64,000 bases of DNA from CAVVFX01 sp963747535 (GCA_963747535.1 CAVVFX010000002.1:682001-746000); one strand, 5' to 3'. Shown: positions 8,545-16,978, counted from the stretch's first letter. The notes: generated from the sequence alone by a model not told the origin. Numbers and translations: made by a program.

Positions 8545-9387
8545 TCAACAGGCTTCCTGCCGAATGAGATCCCTGATTCTGTGTGCAACTCCCTTAGGAC
8601 GGAGCATGTACGCAGTGTGCCCGCCTGGGAACTCAACGGGCGTCCGGTGCAGAACACCAGCCAGCGCGACCGTGCACCGATAGGGAAGGGCAGAGGGTGA
8701 AGTGGCGGCGCCAAACGCCGGTATGATCTTGGATCCGGCAGCGGTCACGGCGGCTACGTCCGGCTGATAACGAGTGACCGCCGGAACATCGCACGTCAGG
8801 AAATGCCGGAGATTGACAAAATGCTGTTCCATGGCCTTGGGATCGGCCGTCGAAACCGCCACCGCGGGGATTTCCGCTTCGCGATCGTTCATGTCAGTTC
8901 CGCTTCGCGCAAACATGAGTTTCATCGCCGCGGGCATTCCCTCCCGCTGAAATGTCTCGAGCGCCTCCTTATGACCCCGGAGCGCTTCGCCCCGCTCCGC
9001 GCCTTCGAGCAGCGCGTATAGCCCCGGCTCATGAGCTATGAGGAGGCGAACGAGACCGGGGTGTCGCGCTGCAAGTTCAACGCCGATCAAAGCTCCGAGA
9101 CTGCTGCCAAAGACGAATGCACGCTCGCCGGAGAGCGCAGTGATCAACCGCGCTGCATCATCGGCGTGCGTCGCGATCTCGTATCTCTCTGCCCGAATTG
9201 GCGTACTCCGGGACAGTCCGCGGCGGTCGTACGTCACCACAGTAAAATCGCCGGCAAGCTCGTTGGCCAGGACTTCCGAGCCGTCGGCGTTACCAGCGCC
9301 GCCCTGCAGGATCAATAACATCGGCCCAGAACCTCGGATCGTGTAGTAGAGGTTTACTTCGGGTGTTTCGAGTTGAGAGGTGATCAT
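8545..9387 (-). CDS. alpha/beta-fold hydrolase, MarR-controlled
   Basis: The product from ATG 9387 is 280 residues and starts right at the family's first strand (VNLYYTIRGSGPMLLILQGG). The oxyanion region QGGAGNADG, the nucleophile elbow FGSSLGALIG (GxSxG) and a late histidine in FPGGHTAYMLRP make up an alpha/beta-hydrolase triad pattern. The substrate is unknown; related enzymes cleave esters or epoxides. An upstream TTG at 9435 is possible, but it would place the operator inside the coding region. The start codon overlaps a perfect palindrome shared with the divergent marR gene, so repression by that regulator is likely. Confidence 0.85.
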   Translation of the reverse strand: MITSQLETPEVNLYYTIRGSGPMLLILQGGAGNADGSEVLANELAGDFTVVTYDRRGLSRSTPIRAERYEIATHADDAARLITALSGERAFVFGSSLGALIGVELAARHPGLVRLLIAHEPGLYALLEGAERGEALRGHKEALETFQREGMPAAMKLMFARSGTDMNDREAEIPAVAVSTADPKAMEQHFVNLRHFLTCDVPAVTRYQPDVAAVTAAGSKIIPAFGAATSPSALPYRCTVALAGVLHRTPVEFPGGHTAYMLRPKGVAHRIRDLIRQEAC

Positions 9388-9419
9388 ATCAGGTAGCCTG
9401 ATATCAGGATGCCTGATAT
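9386..9419. promoter_or_regulatory. tandem MarR operator: two overlapping 19-bp palindromes
   Basis: Bases 9386-9404 read ATATCAGG-TAG-CCTGATAT and bases 9401-9419 read ATATCAGG-ATG-CCTGATAT. Each is a perfect inverted repeat with 8-bp arms, and they share the central ATAT. The pair lies exactly between the divergent hydrolase and marR genes and covers the hydrolase start codon. The placement and symmetry fit two adjacent MarR dimers. A TTGACA hexamer on the minus strand (9430-9435) could be a hydrolase -35 box, but no matching -10 is clear. Confidence 0.85.
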
Positions 9420-9446
9420 AGTCGGATTGTGTCAAGGAAAATAATC

Positions 9447-9896
9447 ATGTCTGCGGTCAAGCCGATTGCGGTCCTCTTACGGCAAGTCCAAGGCGCGACG
9501 AGGCGCGCGACGGAAGAGGCCCTTCGGGACAGCGACTTGACGGGAGCGCAAGCGAACGTCCTCGCGGAGCTCGCGTATGGCCAGCCTCGTTCCAATGCGG
9601 AACTGGCCCGTTTTCATTCGGTAACTCCTCAGAGCATGGTTGAGATGCTGGTTTCCTTGGAACGTCGCGGGCTAATTTCACGATCCGCAAGGCCAGAGGG
9701 TGGCAGGGCCATGCCGGCGGAGTTGACCAAGGAGGGGCATGCTCGACTCCTGTCCGTCCATCTGGCGATGCGCCAGGTGGAGCAGCGACTCCTCAACTCG
9801 CTTTCGACGGCGGACATTTCACAGTTGCGGAAGTTGCTGGAAGCTTGCCTGATCGGTATCGAGAAAGAGTATCCTGGAAGCGATCCTAACGAATAA
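9447..9896 (+). CDS. MarR family transcriptional regulator
   Basis: This 149-residue protein has the winged helix-turn-helix layout of MarR repressors. The order is an N-terminal dimerisation helix, then TGAQANVLAELAYGQPRSNAELARF, the recognition helix (TPQSMVEMLVSLERRGLI), a wing (SRSARPEGGRAMPAELT) and a C-terminal dimerisation helix. ATG 9447 is chosen because AAGGAAA lies just upstream; a GTG at 9429 is an alternative. Members release DNA when they bind small aromatic or lipophilic compounds or are oxidised. It probably represses itself and the divergent hydrolase through the tandem palindrome. Confidence 0.92.
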   Translation: MSAVKPIAVLLRQVQGATRRATEEALRDSDLTGAQANVLAELAYGQPRSNAELARFHSVTPQSMVEMLVSLERRGLISRSARPEGGRAMPAELTKEGHARLLSVHLAMRQVEQRLLNSLSTADISQLRKLLEACLIGIEKEYPGSDPNE

Positions 9897-9930
9897 TGGC
9901 GACTGCCCAGTTGAACGTGTAGTCGCCATT
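9895..9930 (+). terminator. hairpin after marR, probable terminator
   Basis: A perfect 10-bp inverted repeat, AATGGCGACT (9895-9904) and AGTCGCCATT (9921-9930), with a 16-base loop, overlaps the marR stop codon and is followed by TTGTG. The short T-run makes it a weak intrinsic terminator. Confidence 0.5.
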
Positions 9931-10326
9931 TTGTGCTTTGGGTGGCCCTCACTCCGAATACGGGCTCTGAGCAGTAGCTCCACCCTAGTCGCGCAGCGTT
10001 TACCGACCATTCTTGAGATTCTTTCCGGTTTGTTCCTGGATCACGCGGCACTCGGAAAGAGCTCCCTCTGTAGCTGACGTCCTGGGTCACGAATGATAAA
10101 ACACGCTTCCATTCTTCGACCCACCCTGGCTGAATTGCCATGTCGTACCGACCGGAGGATCGGTCTGTGCACTTTCCAAACTGACCCAAACCTGAGTCAC
10201 CGCTCCTGGCATTATTTCTCTCCAGCCCTTTCAGTCACTTCCAGCCAGTCAACGCTGACTCCACGCTTGACCTCGCGTTACCAATAAATCAGAAAGTGAA
10301 TCTCACGCGACCGAAAGGAAACTCTC
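9931..10326. other. spacer between marR and the GPRT-family gene
   Basis: About 400 bases without a recognisable gene on either strand. A ribosome-binding site (GAAAGGAAA) lies at 10313-10321, just before the next gene. No RNA gene or known repeat was seen. Confidence 0.45.
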
Positions 10327-10962
10327 ATGGCAACAGCCGCTCAAATTACCGCCAACATCGCTAATTCGCAACACTCCTCTGGACCTCGCACCGACACCGG
10401 CAAAGCGGCGTCCTCTCAAAACTCTTTGAAACACGGCCTAACCGCCAAATCCGTCCTGCTCCCCGAAGAGGACGAAGCCGCCTATCGCACCATGTGCCAG
10501 GGCATGTTCGACAACTTTGCCCCCGGCTGTGTCCCCGAAACGGAACTCGTCCAGTTTCTCTGCGACACCCAATGGCGCCTCAATCGTTGTGCACGCATCG
10601 AGGCCGCCATCCTCTCTGCCGACCTGCCGGACTTCAAAGCCCTCGACATCATGAGCAAGCACCAGTCCCGCCTGAAGAAGCAGTACTCCACCACTCTCCA
10701 GGAAGCCCGCAACCTGATCGATACCCGCCTGACCCGTGAGGTGTCCGAGATGCGCGACGCCGTCACCGTCCGCCGTGCCGACCAGAAAGAAGGCCGTGAC
10801 ATCAACCTCCAGGAAATTGGCTTCGTTTTTTCGAACCCGGAGGTGGATAGAGAAATCCTCCACCAGGACACTCTCGCGAACGCCGCCAAGACCCTGGCGG
10901 CCAACCGTATCAAGCCGGACATAAACGCCTTTCTCCAGCAGATGAGCGCTTCGGTCCGCTAA
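10327..10962 (+). CDS. conserved acidobacterial protein with an N-terminal GPRT...GK...SLKHGLT motif
   Basis: The product is 211 residues. The N-terminal 45 residues contain a signature I associate with a multi-copy family of acidobacteria and planctomycetes: SSGPRTDTGKAASSQNSLKHGLTAK. The middle is helical, with conserved-looking stretches FLCDTQWRLNRCARIEAAIL and charged heptads. No catalytic motif, membrane segment or signal peptide is visible, and the function is unknown. ATG 10327 follows GAAAGGAAACTCTC. Codon use looks like that of its neighbours. It directly precedes two palindromic repeats and the IS element, a setting that suggests a mobile or variable locus. Confidence 0.75.
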   Translation: MATAAQITANIANSQHSSGPRTDTGKAASSQNSLKHGLTAKSVLLPEEDEAAYRTMCQGMFDNFAPGCVPETELVQFLCDTQWRLNRCARIEAAILSADLPDFKALDIMSKHQSRLKKQYSTTLQEARNLIDTRLTREVSEMRDAVTVRRADQKEGRDINLQEIGFVFSNPEVDREILHQDTLANAAKTLAANRIKPDINAFLQQMSASVR

Positions 10963-10978
10963 TTGGCTTCGTTTTTTC
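10815..10978. repeat. pair of 18-bp direct repeats spanning the end of the GPRT-family gene
   Basis: The 18-mer AATTGGCTTCGTTTTTTC occurs exactly at 10815-10832, inside the gene, and at 10961-10978, overlapping its stop codon. The 128 bases between copies encode the C-terminal part of the protein. Confidence 0.7.
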
Positions 10979-11025
10979 ACCTGGGTAAGAATACCCGTAA
11001 GTTCTTTGCCTCGAAAATACCGTAC

Positions 11026-11053
11026 GGTAGACCATCGTCCTTTGTGGTCTGCC
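11026..11053. repeat. bipartite palindromic repeat, first hairpin only (copy 3)
   Basis: The arms GGTAGACCA and TGGTCTGCC flank a short loop containing CGTCCTTTG. It is slightly degenerate and lies 39 bases before copy 4. A separate small hairpin (GTTTGGC/GCCAAAC, 11065-11085) lies between them. Confidence 0.65.
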
Positions 11054-11091
11054 CGTCTCTCAGAGTTTGGCCATTTCAGCCAAACCGTGGC

Positions 11092-11134
11092 GCAGACCAT
11101 CGTTTTTTGTGGTCTGCGGGCTGCGAAGCAGCCT
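11092..11134. repeat. bipartite palindromic repeat (copy 4), split by the IS
   Basis: The first hairpin (GCAGACCA...TGGTCTGC) is at 11092-11117. The second, GGGCTGCGAAGCAGCCT, is at 11118-11134 and directly abuts the left end of the IS. The same 17 bases reappear at 13736-13752 just beyond the right end. Confidence 0.85.
11118..11134. repeat. left 17-bp direct repeat flanking the IS
   Basis: GGGCTGCGAAGCAGCCT is identical to the right flank (13736-13752). It is either the target-site duplication or a palindromic target present on both sides. Confidence 0.8.
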
Positions 11135-11241
11135 CTGGAGTTTGTACATTTTTCTGGGTTTGGCGCGGAGATTTCTCTGGACTTTTGCGTGAAGCTTCTG
11201 TAACGTAAGCATGAGGACCTGCATTGGGCAGGTCGCATGCG

Positions 11242-12156
11242 ATGCCTATCACAATTGGTGACGGCCTTTCGTTCTGCGGTCACACATTGAGTCAGTCCGA
11301 ATTGGATCTAATTCGCAGCATCACGCGCGAGTTTGCCGGTCTGACTTTGACCGAACTGGCGGCAACCCTCTGCGAACTGCTGGAGTGGCGACGTCCCAAC
11401 GGTGGGCTCAAGAGCCGCGAGTGTTATCTGTTTTTGCGCGAACTCCACGACCGTGGATGGTTGCCTTGGTTGCCCGCCCCGCAGCCCAGACATCCCCGCG
11501 TCTCCGCACCCAGACCGGCAGTTTTGCCACTCGCGGCTCCCCCTGCGCTCACCGGAGCGCTGGAGTCCTACCGTCCCATTTCACTGCAGCTGATTGAATG
11601 CCCCGAGCAACGGCTACTGTTCCGTCGATATCTGGAACAATATCATTACCTCGGCTACCGTGCTCCTTATGGGGCGCAACTTCGTTACTGGGCCCGGGCA
11701 GCGAATCCGGATTTGCCGCCGCTGGCCGCCCTACTGTTCACCAGCGCTGCGTGGCGGATGGCGCCGCGCGACGGCTGGATCGGATGGAGTGACCAGGTTC
11801 GTCAGCGCAATCTCCCTCTGGTAATCAACCACAGCCGCTTTCTGATTCTCCCCTGGGCACGCGTTCCCCATCTGGCCAGCCATATTCTGGCGCGAGCCGC
11901 GCAACAACTACCGCGCGACTGGCAGGCCCGCTATGGTGTCACCCCTGTGTTGATGGAAACCCTGGTGGACCCGACGCGTTACCGCGGCACTTGCTATCGC
12001 GCCGCCAATTGGATCGAAGCCGGCATGACCACCGGCCGCGGACGCATGGACCGTTCCGGACAGGCCCAAGGGATCCGCAAGCAGATTTTTCTCTATCCCC
12101 TACACCGCCTCTGTCGCCAACGGCTATGCGCCGACCTACCTGTTTTGAGGAACTGA
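11242..12156 (+). CDS. DUF4338 (DruA-like) protein encoded in an IS
   Basis: This 304-residue protein carries the DUF4338 domain shared with DruA of the Druantia anti-phage system and with many transposon-borne proteins. Recognised parts are YLEQYHYLGYRAPYGAQLRY, LLFTSAAWRMAPRDGWIGWS, NLPLVINHSRFLILPWARVP, LASHILARAA, and YRGTCYRAANWIEAG followed by TTGRGRMDR. The N-terminal 90 residues hold a probable DNA-binding part with a Pro-rich linker after it. ATG 11242 is preferred over TTG 11224. It lies two bases before the transposase and inside the same terminal repeats, so a transposition-related role is more likely than defence. Its biochemical activity is unknown to me. Confidence 0.85.
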   Translation: MPITIGDGLSFCGHTLSQSELDLIRSITREFAGLTLTELAATLCELLEWRRPNGGLKSRECYLFLRELHDRGWLPWLPAPQPRHPRVSAPRPAVLPLAAPPALTGALESYRPISLQLIECPEQRLLFRRYLEQYHYLGYRAPYGAQLRYWARAANPDLPPLAALLFTSAAWRMAPRDGWIGWSDQVRQRNLPLVINHSRFLILPWARVPHLASHILARAAQQLPRDWQARYGVTPVLMETLVDPTRYRGTCYRAANWIEAGMTTGRGRMDRSGQAQGIRKQIFLYPLHRLCRQRLCADLPVLRN

Positions 12157-12157
12157 C

Positions 12158-13717
12158 ATGCAACCATCACTGCCGATTCCGCAAGAAATTGGATCGCGTT
12201 CCAGAACGGACGGAGGTTCTTCGGCGGAAGACCCGATGACCCTACTGGGCTGCTTTCTCGATATCCTGGCCTCCTGGGTGACGGTGTTCCCCCAGAAGCG
12301 CACCTTTCTCCGCGCCGTACGCCAGGCGGTAGGTGGGCTGGTCTGCCTCGGCCGCCACACTCTGTCTCGCATCATTTGGACCAACGGCGACCAACACCAG
12401 GATTGGCGCGCCGAGTATTTTCTGTTCTCGCGTTGTCAGTGGGAGCTCTCCGCCTTGTTCGCTCCCCTCTTGCAGCGCGCCTTGCCCTACTGTCCAGGCC
12501 GTTATATCGGTGTGGCCATCGACGACACTCGCCTGCACAAAACCGGATTACGCATTCAGCAGGCTTTCCTGCAGCGCGATCCCCTCTCCCCCAAGTATCG
12601 CGTCAATTTCATGCTGGGCCTGCGGTTCCTGCAGGCCTCCCTGCTGGTTCCACTGTTCCGCCACGCCAAGGTGGGTGCCCGCGCCATACCCATCGCCTTT
12701 GAGGAATCCTCAGTCGTCAAACGGCCCCGCAAGCGGCGCCCTAAATCCTCTGGCCGGCAGAATCAGGCGGCCCAGAGCAAGCGTCCACGCAAAGCTGGAA
12801 AGGCAGAGCCGGTACCGCAACCGGAGGCGAAAGACGCCGCCTTAGAGAAGGAGTGGAAACAGTATCGCGCGGCCCAAAAACTCCATAATCTCTCCACTCA
12901 CTTCATCCACCTGATGGGCCGTCTGCGCACAGGCTTCGATGCGGCCGGAGCCGCTAACAAGATTCTGCTGCTGGCAATCGACAACAGCTTCTGCAATCGC
13001 ACGGTTTTCCAGACCGTAGTCAAGGGCGTCGAACTGATCGCTCGCGCCCGCAAGAATGCGGTTTTGTGCCACCGCGCCGAGGACCGATCGCGCCGCTTCT
13101 ACGATACCCACAAATTCACCCCGGAACAGGTGCGGTTCGACGAGTCCAGGGCCTGGAAGAGCACCAAAATCTTCTATGGTGGAAAACGGCGCCAGGTCGA
13201 GTACAAACAGGTAGCAGGGATCTATTGGCAAGGCGGGGCACGTCAGCGGCCGCTGCGGCTGCTCGTGGTCAAACCCACGCGCTATCGCAAGAAAAACAGT
13301 ACCCGCTTCTGTTACACCCAGCCTGCCTACCTGCTCACAACCGTGGTCGACGGCACAGTGCGGCAACTATTGCAAATCTACTTCGACCGATGGCAGATTG
13401 AAGTCAACCACCGCGAGGAAAAGGACACCCTCGGCGTGGGGCAAGCCCAGTTACGTAACTTTATCTCGGTGCCCAAGCAGCCGGCCTTCGCTGTGGCCAG
13501 CTACAGCGCACTCCTCCTGGCCTCGTTGCAGGCTTTCGGAGCCGAACGCGGCACGGCTTACGCCGCCCTCCCCAAGTGGCGCCGTCGCGCTGCACGACCC
13601 TCGGCTTTGGATCTGATCACGCTACTCCGCAAAGAAATGGCCGAACACCCGGAACTCGTCGCCCACCTCGGCTTGAATCCGACCGATCGCGGCTTCAACG
13701 CTGCTGCCGCGGCCTGA
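12158..13717 (+). CDS. IS4-like DDE transposase
   Basis: The 519-residue protein shows an RNase-H-type DDE triad: Asp122 in VAIDDTRLHKTG, Asp275 in LLLAIDNSFCNRT and Glu415 in YFDRWQIEVNHREEK. The last fits the IS4-type Y-(2)-R-(3)-E-(6)-K signature (Tyr408, Arg411, Glu415, Lys422). A basic, Pro/Lys-rich insertion (about residues 188-225) separates the first two acidic residues. The enzyme would cut and rejoin the element ends. GAGGA precedes ATG 12158, and the upstream DUF4338 gene ends one base before it, so translation is coupled. The frame is intact. Confidence 0.9.
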   Translation: MQPSLPIPQEIGSRSRTDGGSSAEDPMTLLGCFLDILASWVTVFPQKRTFLRAVRQAVGGLVCLGRHTLSRIIWTNGDQHQDWRAEYFLFSRCQWELSALFAPLLQRALPYCPGRYIGVAIDDTRLHKTGLRIQQAFLQRDPLSPKYRVNFMLGLRFLQASLLVPLFRHAKVGARAIPIAFEESSVVKRPRKRRPKSSGRQNQAAQSKRPRKAGKAEPVPQPEAKDAALEKEWKQYRAAQKLHNLSTHFIHLMGRLRTGFDAAGAANKILLLAIDNSFCNRTVFQTVVKGVELIARARKNAVLCHRAEDRSRRFYDTHKFTPEQVRFDESRAWKSTKIFYGGKRRQVEYKQVAGIYWQGGARQRPLRLLVVKPTRYRKKNSTRFCYTQPAYLLTTVVDGTVRQLLQIYFDRWQIEVNHREEKDTLGVGQAQLRNFISVPKQPAFAVASYSALLLASLQAFGAERGTAYAALPKWRRRAARPSALDLITLLRKEMAEHPELVAHLGLNPTDRGFNAAAAA

Positions 13718-13735
13718 AAAATGTACAAACTCCAG

Positions 13736-13752
13736 GGGCTGCGAAGCAGCCT
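13736..13752. repeat. right 17-bp direct repeat flanking the IS
   Basis: Same sequence and orientation as 11118-11134. Its outer neighbour (GTGTATTTTCGAG) does not match the left flank, so the duplication is limited to these 17 bases. Confidence 0.8.
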
Positions 13753-13872
13753 GTGTATTTTCGAGCCTCGTGGGTGAAGCCTCGCCTTCCGGGGGTTTGA
13801 AAACTGAATAAACCGCACGCCAGAGCCCTCATTTTAAAGCCTGCGGCGCGCGAGTGTCCGGCCCCGCGGCGT

Positions 13873-16755
13873 TCAATGAGACGCGGTAATCGAGTTCGTA
13901 GCAGCGGATTGCACCGAGACCATCACCGGCGTGCTGGACTGCGCGTTGTCGAGCGAGTGGACCACCACCACGTTCGTGCCGGAGACGATGTTGGTCGGAA
14001 CCTGGGCCACAATCTGATTCGCCGAAGTCTTCAGCAACTGCAGCGGCACATCGTTAAACGTGACGCACGAGCCTCCGAGTACGGTCGGAGGGGGCGTCGT
14101 AAGCGCCGTCCCGGTGGAGGCCAGCGCGCTTCCATTGATGTCGATGAAACTTCCGAGCTGGATGTTCTGGGAACCATCGGCGGCATTGACGACGCCCGTA
14201 GTACCGGTCGCGACAACGGGTGTCGATACGCCGTTGGGAGTGAGCGGAATGACCGTGAGACCGGAGATAGTGAGCACGTAGGCCACGTAGTTCGCATCGA
14301 CCACCATGGAGCGCGGCGAGACGTTGTAACGCGTCGTGCCGAGCAGGGTAAAGCGTGGATTCTCGGCCGCTACTGCGAGCTGCTGTACGGCTCCGGTCTG
14401 GTAATTCACCAGGTCGATAAGCGGCCGCGGATCGTCGGCAGGGGTCGTCGTGATGGTGGCTTTGACCGGCGTCGACATCCGCACATAAGTAGTGTCATTC
14501 AGGGGGTAGGTCGCTACCGTGTTGCGTGCGGTACCGACATCGAAGAGCTCGGTGAGCGAATTGTTGAAAACCTGGTGACCGATGGTGAAGTAGGAACCGT
14601 CGGGCGCAACTCCCAACGGAACATAGAAACCCGTGATCGGCGTAGTGATGATACCCGACACTTTGGACACATAGGAATCGTTCAAGGCGCTATAGACATA
14701 GCCGCTGCCGGTTCCATCGAAGGTCAGGATGGTGCTGGCGTCTGCCGAACCCATCATCATCTGCCAGGGTGCGGGGAGCGTGTTGGTGGTGCCGTTGAGC
14801 GTAACGGTGTCCGGCGCCCGAATGGTGGCCGCGTTACCGAAGACTTCCCATTGCGAGGCCGTACCGGCAGTGCCGGCGGCCAAAAGGAACTGGAGTCCGG
14901 AAAGACCGTAAGCGAGAGCGCGGGGATTCGATACCGTTGCGGTAGTGCCGCCGCCCGTCCGCGGAATCGCCGGGAAGGCCACCGTTCCGGTCACCGCCAT
15001 CTGGGTAAGATCGACAATGCTGATCGATTCACCCCCCGTGTTGCCGACATAGAGCGTATTGCTGTCCGAACTCAGGGCCATCTGGTGCGGCATCTGGCCA
15101 ACGGGTATCGGATTGAGGAAAACACGATTGACTGTGTCGAACACCTCGATCCGGTTATAGCCGGAATTGGTGATGTAGACCAGGTTACGCGTGCTATCGA
15201 GCATGATATCCCAGAGACCCTCGTTGCCGCCCGTAGTGCCGGTCAGAGGCGCGGTGGAGTTTGCGTTAGGCATCTGGGGAACCGGATAGACCACGCCGCG
15301 CTCGTCCGACTCGCGGTAGTTCATATATACCCGGATATTGGCCGGAATATTGATCGCGTTGGCGGAGTAGAGCGTGACGTCGATCGGGTTGCCGGAAACG
15401 GAGGTGCCGCCTCCGGTAATCAGGTTGGTGCCGGGCAGACGGGTTTCGCCGGCGCGGCCCGGCTCGTATTGGAAGGTGATAGTTGCCGGAGCCACGCCGG
15501 TGTTCACCTGGTAGGTCAGGGCGGCCGTCGTCGGGATATTGACACCATAAGTGAGGGTGCCGGTACCCGCGTTCAGAACCTGGACCTGCCCTGTCACCAA
15601 GCCAGGATTGCAGGGATCTTGTTCCATGTAGACTACGGTGCCCGAAAGCTGCAGTATGGGGTTGTTGTACAAGGTGGAAAGGGGCAAATAGGTCACGCCG
15701 GATTCGGAAAGGCTCCAGGCGTTCTTACCGTCGGCAGTTATCACCATCCTGGCCAGAATGTTTTCCGGGAGACGGATGCCGAGTTGGATGCCCAGAGCAT
15801 TGGAGTCGTTGACAAACAGGGTGGAAGACTGCGGCGGGGGCGTCGGAGTCCCGGCCACGGCGTTGTTGAAGGCGCTGTAGATTTTCGTCCCATCGGGAGT
15901 AAAGACGCTGCCGCCGAGGTTGGTCTGAACGCTAAAAGGAGTAGCAATGGTCCACGGCGCGTTGGCATTGTTGGCCTGTGCGATAACTCCCAGAGTGGCT
16001 GTGTCATACAGCGTGAACCCAGCCATGAACCGCGAACCATCGGGCGACACGGAGAGCACCGTGGATTGGCCGGTAACGCTTCGCGAGTTAATGATGGTAC
16101 CCGAAGCAACCTCATAGACGAAGAGATAAGTTGTGGTGGTGGTGGGAGTGGTGAGACCGATGATGAAGTTTCCGTCAGGGGTGGTGATCAGCTTACTATT
16201 CCAGGCGAGGGTCGGGCGCGTGACACTGGTGGTGCCGATTTGTGTCGGTGTCGACGGAGTCGGCGGGGCTAGCACGCTCAGCAATTCCTGTCCGGCCGCC
16301 TGTGTCTTGTCGAGAATCAGGAGACTCGATGTGGTACTCAGGGTGGAAACCAGCGCGCGGCCATCGCCGCCGACTGCGACACCTTGCGGCACGGCCGGCA
16401 TCGCTACGGTTTGAGCCACGGCGTTTTGCGTGAGGTCAATGATGCTGACCGTCGATACGCCGGAGTTAGTAACGTAGAGCGTCGTGTTGTCCGCGGACAT
16501 CGCGGCGGCCAGCGGGGTTTTTCCTACCAGGATGGAGCGAACCAGCTTCTGGGTGCTGGTGCTGACCACGTCGATCCGGTTGGAGTTGGTGTTGACCAGA
16601 TAAAGCACGCCGCGGGATTCATCCAGGACGATATCAGACGGCGAGTATCCCAGGTTAATGATTTGGCCGAAAGTGGCGGCCTGCTGGGTGGTTTGGGCGT
16701 GGATGCTGCCAACGAGAAGAGTAAGACAAACGAAATTATAGAAATGTCGATTCAT
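13873..16755 (-). CDS. large secreted double beta-propeller protein with Solibacter-type C-terminal domain
   Basis: From ATG 16755 the protein is 960 residues, with a clear signal peptide (MNRHFYNFVCLTLLVGSIHAQ). Two YncE-like propeller halves follow. The first contains LDESRGVLYLVNTNSNRIDV and TTLYVTNSGVSTVSIIDL. The second repeats the plan with LDSTRNLVYITNSGYNRIEV and TLYVGNTGGESISIVDL. This points to an internal duplication. The C-terminal 110 residues (INGSALAS... ANQIVAQVP... VVVHSLDNAQSS) resemble the TIGR03437-type domain frequent in Solibacter secreted proteins. An extracellular or periplasmic binding role is inferred; no enzymatic motif is seen. Confidence 0.85.
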   Translation of the reverse strand: MNRHFYNFVCLTLLVGSIHAQTTQQAATFGQIINLGYSPSDIVLDESRGVLYLVNTNSNRIDVVSTSTQKLVRSILVGKTPLAAAMSADNTTLYVTNSGVSTVSIIDLTQNAVAQTVAMPAVPQGVAVGGDGRALVSTLSTTSSLLILDKTQAAGQELLSVLAPPTPSTPTQIGTTSVTRPTLAWNSKLITTPDGNFIIGLTTPTTTTTYLFVYEVASGTIINSRSVTGQSTVLSVSPDGSRFMAGFTLYDTATLGVIAQANNANAPWTIATPFSVQTNLGGSVFTPDGTKIYSAFNNAVAGTPTPPPQSSTLFVNDSNALGIQLGIRLPENILARMVITADGKNAWSLSESGVTYLPLSTLYNNPILQLSGTVVYMEQDPCNPGLVTGQVQVLNAGTGTLTYGVNIPTTAALTYQVNTGVAPATITFQYEPGRAGETRLPGTNLITGGGTSVSGNPIDVTLYSANAINIPANIRVYMNYRESDERGVVYPVPQMPNANSTAPLTGTTGGNEGLWDIMLDSTRNLVYITNSGYNRIEVFDTVNRVFLNPIPVGQMPHQMALSSDSNTLYVGNTGGESISIVDLTQMAVTGTVAFPAIPRTGGGTTATVSNPRALAYGLSGLQFLLAAGTAGTASQWEVFGNAATIRAPDTVTLNGTTNTLPAPWQMMMGSADASTILTFDGTGSGYVYSALNDSYVSKVSGIITTPITGFYVPLGVAPDGSYFTIGHQVFNNSLTELFDVGTARNTVATYPLNDTTYVRMSTPVKATITTTPADDPRPLIDLVNYQTGAVQQLAVAAENPRFTLLGTTRYNVSPRSMVVDANYVAYVLTISGLTVIPLTPNGVSTPVVATGTTGVVNAADGSQNIQLGSFIDINGSALASTGTALTTPPPTVLGGSCVTFNDVPLQLLKTSANQIVAQVPTNIVSGTNVVVVHSLDNAQSSTPVMVSVQSAATNSITASH

Positions 16756-16978
16756 CGCGAAACATATCCCTATTTGGGGCACGGCTGCAATTAGTTTTTG
16801 AAGCCGTTTTGTGAACCCCGCACGCGTCCCGCAGGTTAGCCCGGCGCGTGCAAATTTAACTCAGCTTGCAAAAAAAATTACATTCCTAACAAAGGAGAAC
16901 CAGTTGATTTACATCTGCTCGCGCGAATGCGTCACCTGGCAACGTTTTGTCGTACGCTATGACTTACGTGGTAGAACC

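Larger units (their letters stand above)
11135..13735 (+). mobile_element. 2.6-kb IS4-like insertion sequence carrying a DruA/DUF4338 gene
   Basis: The element has perfect 20-bp terminal inverted repeats: CTGGAGTTTGTACATTTTTC at 11135-11154 and its reverse complement at 13716-13735. It is flanked by exact 17-bp direct repeats (11118-11134 and 13736-13752). It contains two genes in one operon: a DUF4338 protein and a DDE transposase whose stop codon lies inside the right repeat. Removing the element and one 17-mer restores a complete copy of the bipartite palindrome, so the insertion point is well defined. Intact genes and ends suggest recent activity. Confidence 0.9.

Noticed and set aside
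11242..12156. Druantia anti-phage defence system, because of the DruA-like gene
   Set aside because: No DruB-E genes are present, and the gene lies inside IS ends with a transposase, so it is part of a transposable element.
13876..16272. 798-codon plus-strand open frame opposite the propeller gene
   Set aside because: Composition is Arg/Gly/His-rich as expected for the reverse of a GC-rich gene; the minus strand has a signal peptide and clear propeller motifs.
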